Shown piece after piece: positions 36,778 to 46,055 of a stretch of DNA of 54,997 nt. The DNA is from Ottowia sp. (lineage in GTDB: Bacteria > Pseudomonadota > Gammaproteobacteria > Burkholderiales > Burkholderiaceae_C). Position 1 is the stretch's first letter; every line of letters begins with the position of its first letter. The position numbers and the translations under genes were made by a program. The notes below the pieces were generated by a model, which saw only the letters and a list, made by a program, of their open reading frames with translations, did not search any database and was not told where the DNA came from. The stretch is taken from positions 1 to 54,997 of the forward strand of contig JALOAS010000009.1 in assembly GCA_023228705.1 (NCBI GenBank). Direction: 5' to 3'.

Positions 36778-38457
36778 ATGGGGCCAGCCACCGTCAGTCT
36801 GTTGTCAGCCTTCCTGCTATCGCTCATTGCACTGGCTGCATTCATGTGGTCCATGCGCAAGGGCCTGTTCGTTGAAAACCCGCGCGCAGCCGGGGCCATC
36901 TTCACCGAGGACGAGCTGGACAAGGCGGGCGACCCCACGCTGGACGCCGAGGGCCGCAAGAAGCTGCAGCAGGCGATCACGGACACCATAGGCGCGGGGC
37001 TGGACAAGGGGCGCAGCCAGCGCGACATCGAGGATCCCGAGCAGTTGGAGGACCGCATAGAGACCGACCGCTCGACCGCGTTCCCGGCGTTCACCTTCAT
37101 TGCCTTTGCCATGATGTGGCTGGTGCTGGGGTCCACCGCCGGGCTCACCGCATCGCTCAAGCTGCACTGGCCCGACTGGATGGTCTCCGAGGCCTGGATG
37201 ACCTTTGGCCGCATCCGCACCATCCACCTCACCGCGGTGCTCTACGGCTGGATCACCAACATGGAGCTGGCCCTGATCGTCTGGCTGATTCCGCGGCTCA
37301 TGCGAACGCACCTGCGCGGCGCGCTGTGGGTGATGCTGGGCGGCACGCTGGTCAACATAGGCTTTGCCAGCGCCATAGGCGCCATAGGCATAGGCTGGAC
37401 CGACGGCATGGAGTACCTGGAGACGCCCTGGCAGGTCGGCATCTTCGTTGTGGCGGGCTTTGTCTGCATCGTCGGCGCCATCCTGGCCACGGTGATCAAC
37501 CGCAAGGCGCACGAGATCTACGTCAGCGCCTGGTACATGGTCGCGGCGCTGCTGTGGATCTCGCTGCTGTTCACCATAGGCAAGTTCCCCGGCCTGCACT
37601 TCGGCGTCGAGCAGGCGACCATGAACTGGTGGTATGGGCACAACGTGCTGGGACTGTGGTTCACGCCGGTGGCGCTGGGCGGCATCTACTACTTCCTGCC
37701 CAAGGTCATAGGCCACCGCGTCATGTCGTACAACCTGTCGCTGCTGGGGTTCTGGACGCTGGCGTTCTTCTACGCGCAGGTGGGCGGTCACCACCTGATC
37801 GGCGGCCCGGTACCCGAGTGGATGGTCACGCTGTCCATCGTGCAGTCGATGATGATGATCGTGCCGGTGGTCGCGTTCAGCATCAACATGTACGGCACCA
37901 TGCGCGGGCGCATGAAGCTGGCGCTTTACTCGCCCACGCTGCGCTTCATGATGTTTGGCGGGGCCATGTACTTTGCCTCGTCGGTGCAGGGCTCGTTCGA
38001 GGCGCTGCGCAGCGTCAACCGCGTGGCGCACTTCACGCACTTCACGGTGGCGCACGCGCACCTGGGCGCGTATGCCTTTGTCACCATGGTGCTGTTTGGC
38101 GCCGTCTACTTCATCATGCCGCGCATACTCAACTGGGAATGGCCCTTCCCCAAGCTCATCTCGCTGCACTTCTGGCTCGCGGCCATAGGCATCACGATCT
38201 ACTTCGTCTTCCTGACCTGGGGCGGCTGGCTGCAGGGCCTGGCCATGCTGGATCCGGCACGCCCGTTCATGGAGTCGGTCACGCTGACGCTGCCGTACCT
38301 GAAGTGGCGCAGCGTGGGCGGCGCGCTGATGTGGACCGCGCACGTCATCTTCGTTCTGCACTTCCTGGCCATGGTGCTGCGCTTCGGGCCCGCGCGCACC
38401 GGTGCCGCCCTGTTCAGCCAGCAAAGTCGTGCCATGGAGGTCATACATGGAAAATGA
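36778..38457 (+). CDS. ccoN: CcoS–CcoN fusion: cbb3-type cytochrome oxidase catalytic subunit with N-terminal extension
   Basis: This 559-residue protein has a CcoN-like core (about 100–555) and an N-terminal membrane segment plus acidic linker. The segment (residues 1–40, ending MRKGLFVENPRAAGAIFTEDE) resembles the maturation protein CcoS. In the core the CuB ligands are His288 in WWYGHN and His338/His339 in YAQVGGHH. Tyr332, six residues before His338, matches the cross-linked tyrosine of C-family oxidases. Heme ligands are visible in RTIHLTAVLYGW and FTHFTVAHAHLGAY. A TGAGGA site precedes the start. It heads a five-gene oxidase operon. Confidence 0.88.
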   Translation: MGPATVSLLSAFLLSLIALAAFMWSMRKGLFVENPRAAGAIFTEDELDKAGDPTLDAEGRKKLQQAITDTIGAGLDKGRSQRDIEDPEQLEDRIETDRSTAFPAFTFIAFAMMWLVLGSTAGLTASLKLHWPDWMVSEAWMTFGRIRTIHLTAVLYGWITNMELALIVWLIPRLMRTHLRGALWVMLGGTLVNIGFASAIGAIGIGWTDGMEYLETPWQVGIFVVAGFVCIVGAILATVINRKAHEIYVSAWYMVAALLWISLLFTIGKFPGLHFGVEQATMNWWYGHNVLGLWFTPVALGGIYYFLPKVIGHRVMSYNLSLLGFWTLAFFYAQVGGHHLIGGPVPEWMVTLSIVQSMMMIVPVVAFSINMYGTMRGRMKLALYSPTLRFMMFGGAMYFASSVQGSFEALRSVNRVAHFTHFTVAHAHLGAYAFVTMVLFGAVYFIMPRILNWEWPFPKLISLHFWLAAIGITIYFVFLTWGGWLQGLAMLDPARPFMESVTLTLPYLKWRSVGGALMWTAHVIFVLHFLAMVLRFGPARTGAALFSQQSRAMEVIHGK

Positions 38458-39034
38458 AGTCAAGCTCATCACCGGCGCCATGGTGACGTTCGCGTTTGCC
38501 GTCGCCCTGCTGCTGATCATTCCCTACTTCCAGATCCGGGACATCCCGGCGCCGGACGGGCTCAAGCCGTACACCACGGCCGAGCTGCGTGGCCGCCAGT
38601 CGTACATTGCCAACGGCTGCCACTACTGCCACACGCAGCAGCCGCGCGACTCCAGCTTTGCGCCGGACCACACGCGCGGCTGGGGCCGCGCAGCGGTGCC
38701 GGCGGACTACGTGTACGACCGCCCGCACCTGCTGGGCAGCATGCGCACGGGCCCTGACCTCTTCAACATCGGCGTGCGCCAGCCCAGCAAGGACTGGCAA
38801 CTGGGCCACCTCTACCAGCCGCGCGCCTACGTTCCTGACTCCATCATGCCGTCGTTCCCGTACCTGTTCGACGTGAAGGACGAGGCCGAGGCCGATGAAA
38901 CCGAGGTGCGCCTGCCACCGGAATACCAGCCCGAAGGCAAGGTCGTGGTCGCCACGCCGGAGGCGCTGGACCTGGTCAAGTACCTGCAGGCGCTCAAGCG
39001 CAACTATCCGGTCATTCCAGCCGAGCCACAGTGA
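38447..39034 (+). CDS. ccoO: cbb3-type oxidase monoheme subunit CcoO
   Basis: This 195-residue membrane-anchored cytochrome c has one N-terminal transmembrane helix (LITGAMVTFAFAVALLLIIPYFQI) and one heme site, CHYCH, in YIANGCHYCHTQQPR. The following DYVYDRPHLLGSMRTGPDLFNIGVRQPSKDWQ pattern is diagnostic of CcoO. The distal Met is in DSIMPSFPYLF. Its start overlaps the ccoN stop by 11 bases. It passes electrons to CcoN. Confidence 0.93.
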   Translation: MENEVKLITGAMVTFAFAVALLLIIPYFQIRDIPAPDGLKPYTTAELRGRQSYIANGCHYCHTQQPRDSSFAPDHTRGWGRAAVPADYVYDRPHLLGSMRTGPDLFNIGVRQPSKDWQLGHLYQPRAYVPDSIMPSFPYLFDVKDEAEADETEVRLPPEYQPEGKVVVATPEALDLVKYLQALKRNYPVIPAEPQ

Positions 39035-39093
39035 GTCCATGGCCATGAAACCGACCATCACCCTGCATTGCCCCGGCTGCGCAAGGAGGCCAC

Positions 39094-39699
39094 ATGCCCA
39101 TTGATTCAAGGGGGAGGCGCCCCGAAGAGCGCGAATACGTCGACCCGGAGGAGCGCACCCGCCCCATGCCCATCGTGGCTGCCGCGGTGGCCATAGGCAT
39201 GTTTGTGTGGGGCCTGGTCTACATCGGGATCTCGGGCCCGTACACGCCGCCGCAGTACGGAGACCAGCGCACCCTGGCCGACCTCTCCGGCACGCCTGCT
39301 GTCGCCGAAGCCGGCGCCGCGGTCGACGGCAAGGCCGTCTTTGCCGCCAACTGCGCGGCCTGCCACCAGGCCACCGGCGCCGGACTCCCGGGCGTGTTCC
39401 CGCCGCTGGACGGCTCCGAGTGGGTGCAGGGCAAGCCGGTGGTGCTGGCCAACATCCTGCTGCACGGCATAGAGGGGGAGCTGGAGGTCCACGGCACCAC
39501 GTACAACGGCCAGATGCCGGCGTTCCCGCAGCTCAGCGACGCCGAGCTGGCCGGCGTGGCCACGTACATCCGCGGCGAGTGGAGCAACGACGCCGATCCC
39601 ATCGACGCCGAGCTGTTTGCCACCGAGCGCGAGGCAGCGCGCCGCGACAGCCCGTTCAACGGCACGGAAGATCTCAAGAAACTGGAGGCGGAGAGCTGA
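39094..39699 (+). CDS. Membrane-anchored monoheme cytochrome c (CcoP-like)
   Basis: This 201-residue protein has one membrane anchor (MPIVAAAVAIGMFVWGLVYIGIS) and a single class I heme domain. The heme site is CAACHQ and the axial Met is in YNGQMPAFPQLSDAELAGVATYIR. Classical CcoP carries two hemes, so this is a reduced version, probably the electron entry point of the oxidase. It follows ccoO by 59 bases with an AAGGAGG site. The charged tail ends in FNGTEDLKKLEAES. Confidence 0.88.
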   Translation: MPIDSRGRRPEEREYVDPEERTRPMPIVAAAVAIGMFVWGLVYIGISGPYTPPQYGDQRTLADLSGTPAVAEAGAAVDGKAVFAANCAACHQATGAGLPGVFPPLDGSEWVQGKPVVLANILLHGIEGELEVHGTTYNGQMPAFPQLSDAELAGVATYIRGEWSNDADPIDAELFATEREAARRDSPFNGTEDLKKLEAES

Positions 39700-39728
39700 G
39701 GGCTTGACAAGGCTCTCCTGATGGACGA

Positions 39729-40376
39729 GTGCTTCGAACCGCGATTGCCTGCATGTGCCTGGCCCTGGCGGGCTGGGGAACGATCAACTGGCTGACGCAC
39801 GGCTTCCAGGTCTGGACCGACGAGGGCGCGCGCCGCCTGGAAGTGGCGCTGGACCCGGTCACGGTGCCGAACATCGCCGTGGACGGCCCCGGAATCCCCG
39901 CAACGCAGCTGCCGCAGCTGCTCCAGGACGGCCGCGTCACGCTGGCCAACTTCATCTACACCAACTGCCTCACCGTCTGCCTGTCGCTGGGCACGGTCTT
40001 CCAGCAGGTCCAGGCCGACCTGCAGCAGCGCACCGACGTGCCCGGCAACGCGGGTGTGCGCCTGCTGTCGATCAGCTTTGACGGCGGCCGCGACGACCCC
40101 GCTGCGCTGCGCGGATACGGCGAGCGCTTTGGCGCCGATCCCGCCTGGTGGCAGATGGTGCGCGCACCGGACGCAGCCGAGGAGCAGGCGCTGCTGCGCC
40201 GGCTGGGCGTGGTCGTCATTCCCGATGGCCGCGGCGACTACGAGCACAACACCGCGCTGCTCGTGTTTGATCGCCGGGGCAAGCTGATCCGCATCTTTGA
40301 CATGGAGGAGCAGCAACTGGCGCTGAATTATGCGCGTCACCTGGCAACCCGGCTGCCCGACGGGGAGGCATCATGA
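39729..40376 (+). CDS. SCO1/SenC-family copper chaperone-like protein
   Basis: This 215-residue thioredoxin-fold protein has an N-terminal membrane anchor. The SCO copper motif is CLTVC in NFIYTNCLTVCLSLG, and the distal His is in YEHNTALLVFDRRGKLIRIFD. SCO proteins deliver copper to, or reduce thiols of, oxidase subunits. Here no CuA subunit is present, so CuB loading of the cbb3-like CcoN is the likely job. The start is GTG 39729. The stop overlaps the next gene by four bases (ATGA). Confidence 0.87.
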   Translation: MLRTAIACMCLALAGWGTINWLTHGFQVWTDEGARRLEVALDPVTVPNIAVDGPGIPATQLPQLLQDGRVTLANFIYTNCLTVCLSLGTVFQQVQADLQQRTDVPGNAGVRLLSISFDGGRDDPAALRGYGERFGADPAWWQMVRAPDAAEEQALLRRLGVVVIPDGRGDYEHNTALLVFDRRGKLIRIFDMEEQQLALNYARHLATRLPDGEAS

Positions 40377-41038
40377 CTCGCCACGTCGATCGCGCCCAGG
40401 TGCTTGCCGGGCTGGTCCTGCTGGCGGCGCTGGCGCTGCCGGCGGCACGGCAGGCGCTGGAGAGCAGCATGTGGCGGCACATGATCGTGCAGTTTCCACT
40501 GTTCCTGCTCGCTGGTGCGCTGCTGGCCGCTGCGGTCGGGCCGCGCGCGCGCCGCATGCTGGACCGCTGGAACCAGGGCGGGCTCACCGGCCTGGTGCTG
40601 GCGGGCATCGTGCTCGCGGTGCTGATGGTCCCGCGCGTGCTGGACCTGGCGCTGTACCAGCCGCGGGTAGAGGCGGCCAAGCTGGCCGCGCTGCTGCTGG
40701 CCGGCGCCGCGCTGCGGCTGTCGTGGCAGCGCGCCGGCCTGGTCCTGCAGTTTTTCTTCCTGGGCAACGTGCTGGCGATGATGGCCATCGTCGGCATGCT
40801 GTACATCGACTCGCCGGTGCGGCTGTGCAACGCGTACCTGCTCGACGACCAGGAGCGCCTGGGCCGCTGGCTTACCGCTGCGGCCGCGGTCATCGCGGTG
40901 GCCTGGCTGGCCTGGGCCGGGCGCCGGCTGATGCGCGAAGAAGCCGAGCAAATCGCGGCACAGGAGCAGCGCGACGCAGCGCAGCCGCCGGCTCAGGCCG
41001 TTTGCAGCTCCATCCCCGCGTGCTCGCGCAGGGGATGA
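40373..41038 (+). CDS. Uncharacterised six-helix membrane protein of the oxidase operon
   Basis: This 221-residue protein has about six hydrophobic segments (residues about 10–28, 36–56, 66–88, 99–116, 122–146 and 163–181). The motif SSMWRHMIVQFPLFLLAG vaguely recalls the CtaG/caa3-assembly family (H and Q in the second helix), but I would not assign it. Coupling to the SCO gene (ATGA) makes an oxidase assembly role likely. The last 15 codons overlap the 3' end of prfC on the other strand by 46 bases, so the hydrophilic tail (CSSIPACSRRG) may be a read-out of antisense sequence. Confidence 0.75.
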   Translation: MTRHVDRAQVLAGLVLLAALALPAARQALESSMWRHMIVQFPLFLLAGALLAAAVGPRARRMLDRWNQGGLTGLVLAGIVLAVLMVPRVLDLALYQPRVEAAKLAALLLAGAALRLSWQRAGLVLQFFFLGNVLAMMAIVGMLYIDSPVRLCNAYLLDDQERLGRWLTAAAAVIAVAWLAWAGRRLMREEAEQIAAQEQRDAAQPPAQAVCSSIPACSRRG

Positions 41039-42618
41039 AACCGGATCTTCGGAAAGCGTTCCTGCGCCAGCCGCACGTCGTAGGGTGACGTGCACAGGTA
41101 CGCCAGCGCGTTGGCTGCGTCACGCGCCATGCGCAGCGGGTACGCATCCTCAAAGGCACGCAGCTCCGCTGGCGTGTCCGCGCTGATCCAGCGGGCGCCG
41201 GTGTACTGGCAGCCCTCCAGGCGGATGGCGCAGTTGTACTCGGTCTTGAGCCGGTGGCGCACCACCTCGAACTGCAGCTGCCCCACCGCGCCCAGCAGCA
41301 TGTTGCCGCCGGCCTCCGGCCGGAACACCTGGATCGCGCCCTCCTCGCCCAGCTGCGCCAGCCCCTGCTGCAACTGCTTGGAGCGCAGCGGATCCTCCAG
41401 CACCACGGTCATGAACATCTCCGGCGCAAAGAACGGCAGGCCGGTAAATCGCAGGTCGGCGCCGTCGGTGATGCTGTCGCCCAGCTGCACGCCCCCGTGC
41501 GTCGTGAAACCGACGATGTCGCCGGCATACGCGTCCTCGACCGCCTCGCGCCGCTGGCTCATGAAGGTCACCACGCTGGTCGGGCGCAACTGCTTGCCCG
41601 TGCGCTGCACGCGCATCTTCATCCCCGGCACGTAGTGGCCCGACGCCACGCGCACGAACGCGATGCGGTCGCGGTGCTGGCTGTCCATGTTGGCCTGGAC
41701 CTTGAACACGACGCCGGAAAAGCCCTCGTCCTCCGGCCTGACCAGCGTCTCCTGCAACTCGCCGTCGACGCTGACAAAGGCGCGCCGCGGTCGCGGCGGC
41801 GGCGCCATGTCCACCACCGCATCGAGCACCTCGCGCACGCCGAAGTTGTTCAGGCCCGAGCCAAAGAACACCGGCGTCTGCTGTGCCGCAAGGAAAGCCG
41901 CTTGGTCCCACTGCGCCGACGCGCCCACGGCCAGTTCCATGCTGTCCACGGCCTCGTCGTAATATTCATGGAACCGGGCCTGCAGCGCCCCCGTGTCGCT
42001 GAGCGGCAGCACTTCAAACTCGTGCGGGCGCTTCTCGGCGCCGGCCTCGAACACCGTCATGTTCTGGTGCCGCAGGTCTATGATTCCGCCAAAGTGCTTG
42101 CCCGAACCCACCGGCCAGGTGATGGGCGAGCAGGGCATGCCCAGTTCGCGCTCGACCTCGTCCAGCAGCTCCAGCGGGTCGCGCACCTCGCGGTCCATCT
42201 TGTTGATGAAGGTGATGATGGGCGTGTCGCGCTGGCGGCAGACTTCAATGAGCCGCCGCGTCATCTCCTCCACCCCGTTGGCCGCGTCTATCACCATCAG
42301 CGCCGAATCCACTGCGGTCAGCACGCGGTACGTGTCCTCTGAAAAGTCCTTGTGCCCCGGCGTATCGAGCAGGTTGACCACGTGGCCGCGGTAGCTCATC
42401 TGCATGACCGAGCTGGCCACCGAGATGCCGCGCTGCTTTTCGATTTCCATCCAGTCGCTGGTGGCATGGCGGCTGGCCTTGCGCGCCTTCACGCTGCCGG
42501 CGATCTGGATCGCGCCGGAAAAGAGCAGCAGCTTCTCGGTCAGCGTGGTCTTGCCCGCGTCCGGGTGGCTGATGATGGCAAAGGTGCGGCGGCGCCGCGT
42601 TTCGTGGGCGAAGGACAC
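40993..42618 (-). CDS. prfC: Peptide chain release factor 3
   Basis: This 541-residue translational GTPase recycles RF1/RF2 after peptide release. G motifs are visible: ISHPDAGKTTLTEKL, RGISVASSVMQM, DTPGHKDFSEDTYR and INKMDREVRDPLELLDEVE. The middle and C-terminal domains are full length (GNMLLGAVGQLQFEVV, CQYTGARWISADTPAEL). It is transcribed towards the oxidase operon with a tail-to-tail overlap. A toxin–antitoxin pair lies directly upstream in the same direction. Confidence 0.96.
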   Translation of the reverse strand: MSFAHETRRRRTFAIISHPDAGKTTLTEKLLLFSGAIQIAGSVKARKASRHATSDWMEIEKQRGISVASSVMQMSYRGHVVNLLDTPGHKDFSEDTYRVLTAVDSALMVIDAANGVEEMTRRLIEVCRQRDTPIITFINKMDREVRDPLELLDEVERELGMPCSPITWPVGSGKHFGGIIDLRHQNMTVFEAGAEKRPHEFEVLPLSDTGALQARFHEYYDEAVDSMELAVGASAQWDQAAFLAAQQTPVFFGSGLNNFGVREVLDAVVDMAPPPRPRRAFVSVDGELQETLVRPEDEGFSGVVFKVQANMDSQHRDRIAFVRVASGHYVPGMKMRVQRTGKQLRPTSVVTFMSQRREAVEDAYAGDIVGFTTHGGVQLGDSITDGADLRFTGLPFFAPEMFMTVVLEDPLRSKQLQQGLAQLGEEGAIQVFRPEAGGNMLLGAVGQLQFEVVRHRLKTEYNCAIRLEGCQYTGARWISADTPAELRAFEDAYPLRMARDAANALAYLCTSPYDVRLAQERFPKIRFHPLREHAGMELQTA

Positions 42619-42637
42619 AAGATTGCAGTAAAAGAAT

Positions 42638-42949
42638 TCAGGAAAAATGCCGCGGCAGATCCGATGCCTGGTGCAGCACGCGCAGCACGTCGATCACGTC
42701 ATTGCGCTCAAGGTAGAAAACCGCAAATGGAAAGCGCTTGAGTGTCCAGAAGCGCAAGCCCGCAATGTCGGTCCGTGCGGCGTATCGCTGCGAGCCAGTT
42801 GCAGGGAATTCGGAGATATGGGCAAACGCGGCGGTCAGCTCCACCAGAAAGCGCTCCGCGACGTCTCTGGACGCCGTTTCCGCATAAAAGTGGCTGGCTT
42901 GCTCTATATCTTCACTTGCCCGCGCGCTTCGCCGCACCGACTTCTTCAT
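42638..42949 (-). CDS. parE: ParE/RelE-family toxin
   Basis: This 103-residue small basic protein has the ParE/RelE fold pattern. It starts VRRSARASEDIEQASHFYAETAS, followed by FLVELTAAFAHISEFPATGSQRY, and ends with RFWTLKRFPFAVFYLERNDVIDVLRVLH. ParE toxins poison DNA gyrase and RelE toxins cleave mRNA; by sequence the ParE branch fits better. The start overlaps the antitoxin stop by four bases (ATGA), the normal order of antitoxin first. It ends 19 bases before the prfC start. Confidence 0.86.
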   Translation of the reverse strand: MKKSVRRSARASEDIEQASHFYAETASRDVAERFLVELTAAFAHISEFPATGSQRYAARTDIAGLRFWTLKRFPFAVFYLERNDVIDVLRVLHQASDLPRHFS

Positions 42950-43236
42950 CGACGCAAGGATTCAGCCTTGTTCTCATACGCGGCGTCCAGGCGCGCCTGA
43001 AGCTCAGCCCGATGCGCTTCCCATGAACGCGGATCCATGGGCGAATCCAGCCCCTCCTGAATCAGTGCCTTCAGCCGCTCTTCAGCCGCCTGCTCCTCTG
43101 CCGCGCTCTCTTCATCGCGCCGCAGCAACTCGCGCACGTAGGCGCTGGCATCCTCGTAGCCGCCTGCCTGGACACGCGACTCGACGAAGGCCTTGAGCTC
43201 ATCGGAGAGCGAAATGTGCAGGGTCGTCGTACTCAC
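42946..43236 (-). CDS. parD: ParD-like ribbon-helix-helix antitoxin
   Basis: This 96-residue protein starts at GTG 43236 with a ribbon-helix-helix domain (TTTLHISLSDELKAFVESRVQAGGYEDASAYVRELLRR). An acidic, toxin-binding C-terminal half follows (EESAAEEQAAEERLKALIQEG). It should neutralise the downstream ParE-like toxin and repress the pair's promoter, which would lie between this start and the SAH riboswitch promoter. The frame extends upstream, but the fold begins here. The ribosome-binding site is weak. Confidence 0.84.
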   Translation of the reverse strand: MSTTTLHISLSDELKAFVESRVQAGGYEDASAYVRELLRRDEESAAEEQAAEERLKALIQEGLDSPMDPRSWEAHRAELQARLDAAYENKAESLRR

Positions 43237-43263
43237 CTGTCTAATTTTACTTCGGATTGCCCC

Positions 43264-43292
43264 TTTCGGCCCCGATGGTGGGCCGCTATAAT
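43264..43292 (+). promoter_or_regulatory. ahcY: Candidate sigma-70 promoter for riboswitch–ahcY
   Basis: A perfect TATAAT (43287–43292) lies nine bases before the riboswitch, with TTTCGG 17 bases upstream as a weak −35. The start of transcription would then fall about at the first base of the aptamer. The region is shared with the divergent parD. Confidence 0.65.
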
Positions 43293-43300
43293 GAAGACAA

Positions 43301-43412
43301 CCTCCGAGGAGCGTTGCAGCGCCTGCGCAGCCAGGCGTGAGGCTCGGGATCCTTCTTGCAACGACGCTCAGCCACCCGTGCGCGTGGATGGGCTGTTCCG
43401 CGGCCCGGGTGG
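43301..43412 (+). promoter_or_regulatory. S-adenosylhomocysteine (SAH) riboswitch
   Basis: The leader of ahcY has the conserved SAH aptamer sequence. It begins CCGAGGAGCGTTGCA at 43304, has CTCGG at 43343–43347 pairing with CCGAG, and closes with TGCAACGACGCTC at 43357–43369. A further stem (CCACCC at 43372–43377 with GGGTGG at 43407–43412) lies between aptamer and ribosome-binding site and is the likely expression platform. The known class turns on ahcY and SAM-cycle genes when SAH builds up, and is common in Burkholderiales. Confidence 0.93.
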
Positions 43413-43444
43413 CATGTTGAAGCAACCTGCTTTGGGAGTCATCC

Positions 43445-44881
<1,437 letters not shown>

Positions 44882-44976
44882 TTTTGCCGCTGCCAAGGCG
44901 CGGTATCTGAACGACACGGCACACAGGCAGCCGCCACGCGCGCACCCGGCATGCGGCCGCCCGTTTCGACGACCCC

Positions 44977-45840
44977 ATGAGCATCCCCATCAGTTTCGAG
45001 TTCTTTCCGCCCAAGACCGACAAGGGCGTGGCGCGGCTGCGCCAGGCCAGGCAGGCGCTGTACGCGTTGCAGCCAGAATATTGCACCGTGACCTACGGAG
45101 CCGGCGGCTCCACGCAGGAAGGCACGTTTGCCGCGGTCACGGAAATGCTGGCCGAGGGCATGGACACGGCCAGCCACCTCTCGTGCATCGGCGCCGACCG
45201 CGAGCTGGTGCGCGAGCAGCTGGCGCAACTCAAGGCCATGGGCGTGCGGCGCCTGGTGGCGCTGCGCGGCGATCTGCCCAGCGGCTTTGGCGGGCATGGC
45301 GAGTTCCGCTACGGCAGCGACCTGATTGCGTTCATCCGCGCCGAGACCGGCGCCCACTTCCGCATCTACGCCGCCTGCTACCCGGAGGTGCATCCGCAGG
45401 CGGAGTCCGCGCAATCCGACCTGGCTGCGCTGGCAGTCAAGGTGCGGGCCGGCGCTGACGTGGCAGTGACCCAGATGTTCTTCAACGCCGATGCGTACTT
45501 CCGCTTCGTCGACGAAGTGCGGGCGCTGGGCCTGGACATCCCCATCGTCCCGGGCATCATGCCCATCACCAGCAGCACGCACCTGCTGCGCTTTGCCGGC
45601 AACTGCGGCGCCGAGGTGCCGCGCTGGATGCGCATGCGCCTGCAGGGCTTTGGCGACGACCTGCCCGCCATCCGCGATTTCGGCACCGACATCATGGCCG
45701 GCCTGTGCCAGCGTCTGATCGACGGCGGCGCCCCCGCGCTGCACTTCTACACGATCAACCAGGCGGGGCCCACGCAGGCCATCTGCGAGCGCCTGGGCCT
45801 GGTCCAGCCGGCGACGGCGCAAGCCGCTGCCGCAACCTGA
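44977..45840 (+). CDS. metF: 5,10-methylenetetrahydrofolate reductase
   Basis: This 287-residue flavoprotein supplies 5-methyl-THF for methionine synthesis. The start ISFEFFPPKTDKG, the FAD/folate region YCTVTYGAGGSTQEGTF, LVALRGDLPSG and the EVHPQAES motif are all present. It lies downstream of ahcY in the same direction and is probably included in the riboswitch-controlled transcript. Confidence 0.95.
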   Translation: MSIPISFEFFPPKTDKGVARLRQARQALYALQPEYCTVTYGAGGSTQEGTFAAVTEMLAEGMDTASHLSCIGADRELVREQLAQLKAMGVRRLVALRGDLPSGFGGHGEFRYGSDLIAFIRAETGAHFRIYAACYPEVHPQAESAQSDLAALAVKVRAGADVAVTQMFFNADAYFRFVDEVRALGLDIPIVPGIMPITSSTHLLRFAGNCGAEVPRWMRMRLQGFGDDLPAIRDFGTDIMAGLCQRLIDGGAPALHFYTINQAGPTQAICERLGLVQPATAQAAAAT

Positions 45841-46055
45841 GACCGACCCGCAGCGCCTTTGCCTGAAAACGCATGCCGGACCAGCGGCTTGCCTCCTGCC
45901 GGCCGCCCCTGAGCGCAAGCGGCCACCGGCAACCGGCTGTCCATGGCCATTGCTGGCGGTGCCGCCTGCGGTAATCCTAGGGTAATTGGAGTACAGACTC
46001 TAAAAGCCGCGCTGCCGGCCAGGCCTTGAGTTCAGTCGGCTAAAATCAGTGTGGT

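Noticed and set aside
36778..38457. Oxidase subunit as a nitric-oxide reductase (sNOR-like, because of the SCO and extra membrane genes)
   Set aside because: Tyr332 six residues before the CuB His pair matches C-family oxygen reductases, and the second gene is CcoO rather than a cupredoxin subunit.
36817..38520. 567-codon minus-strand frame opposite ccoN
   Set aside because: The composition is His/Arg/Asp/Gln-rich with no domain, as expected for an antisense shadow of a membrane protein.
39039..39104. Tiny 21-codon frame with a CPGC motif between ccoO and the cytochrome gene
   Set aside because: It lies in the place of ccoQ but has no membrane segment and contains the ribosome-binding site of the next gene. 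It is more likely chance, or at best a coupling leader.
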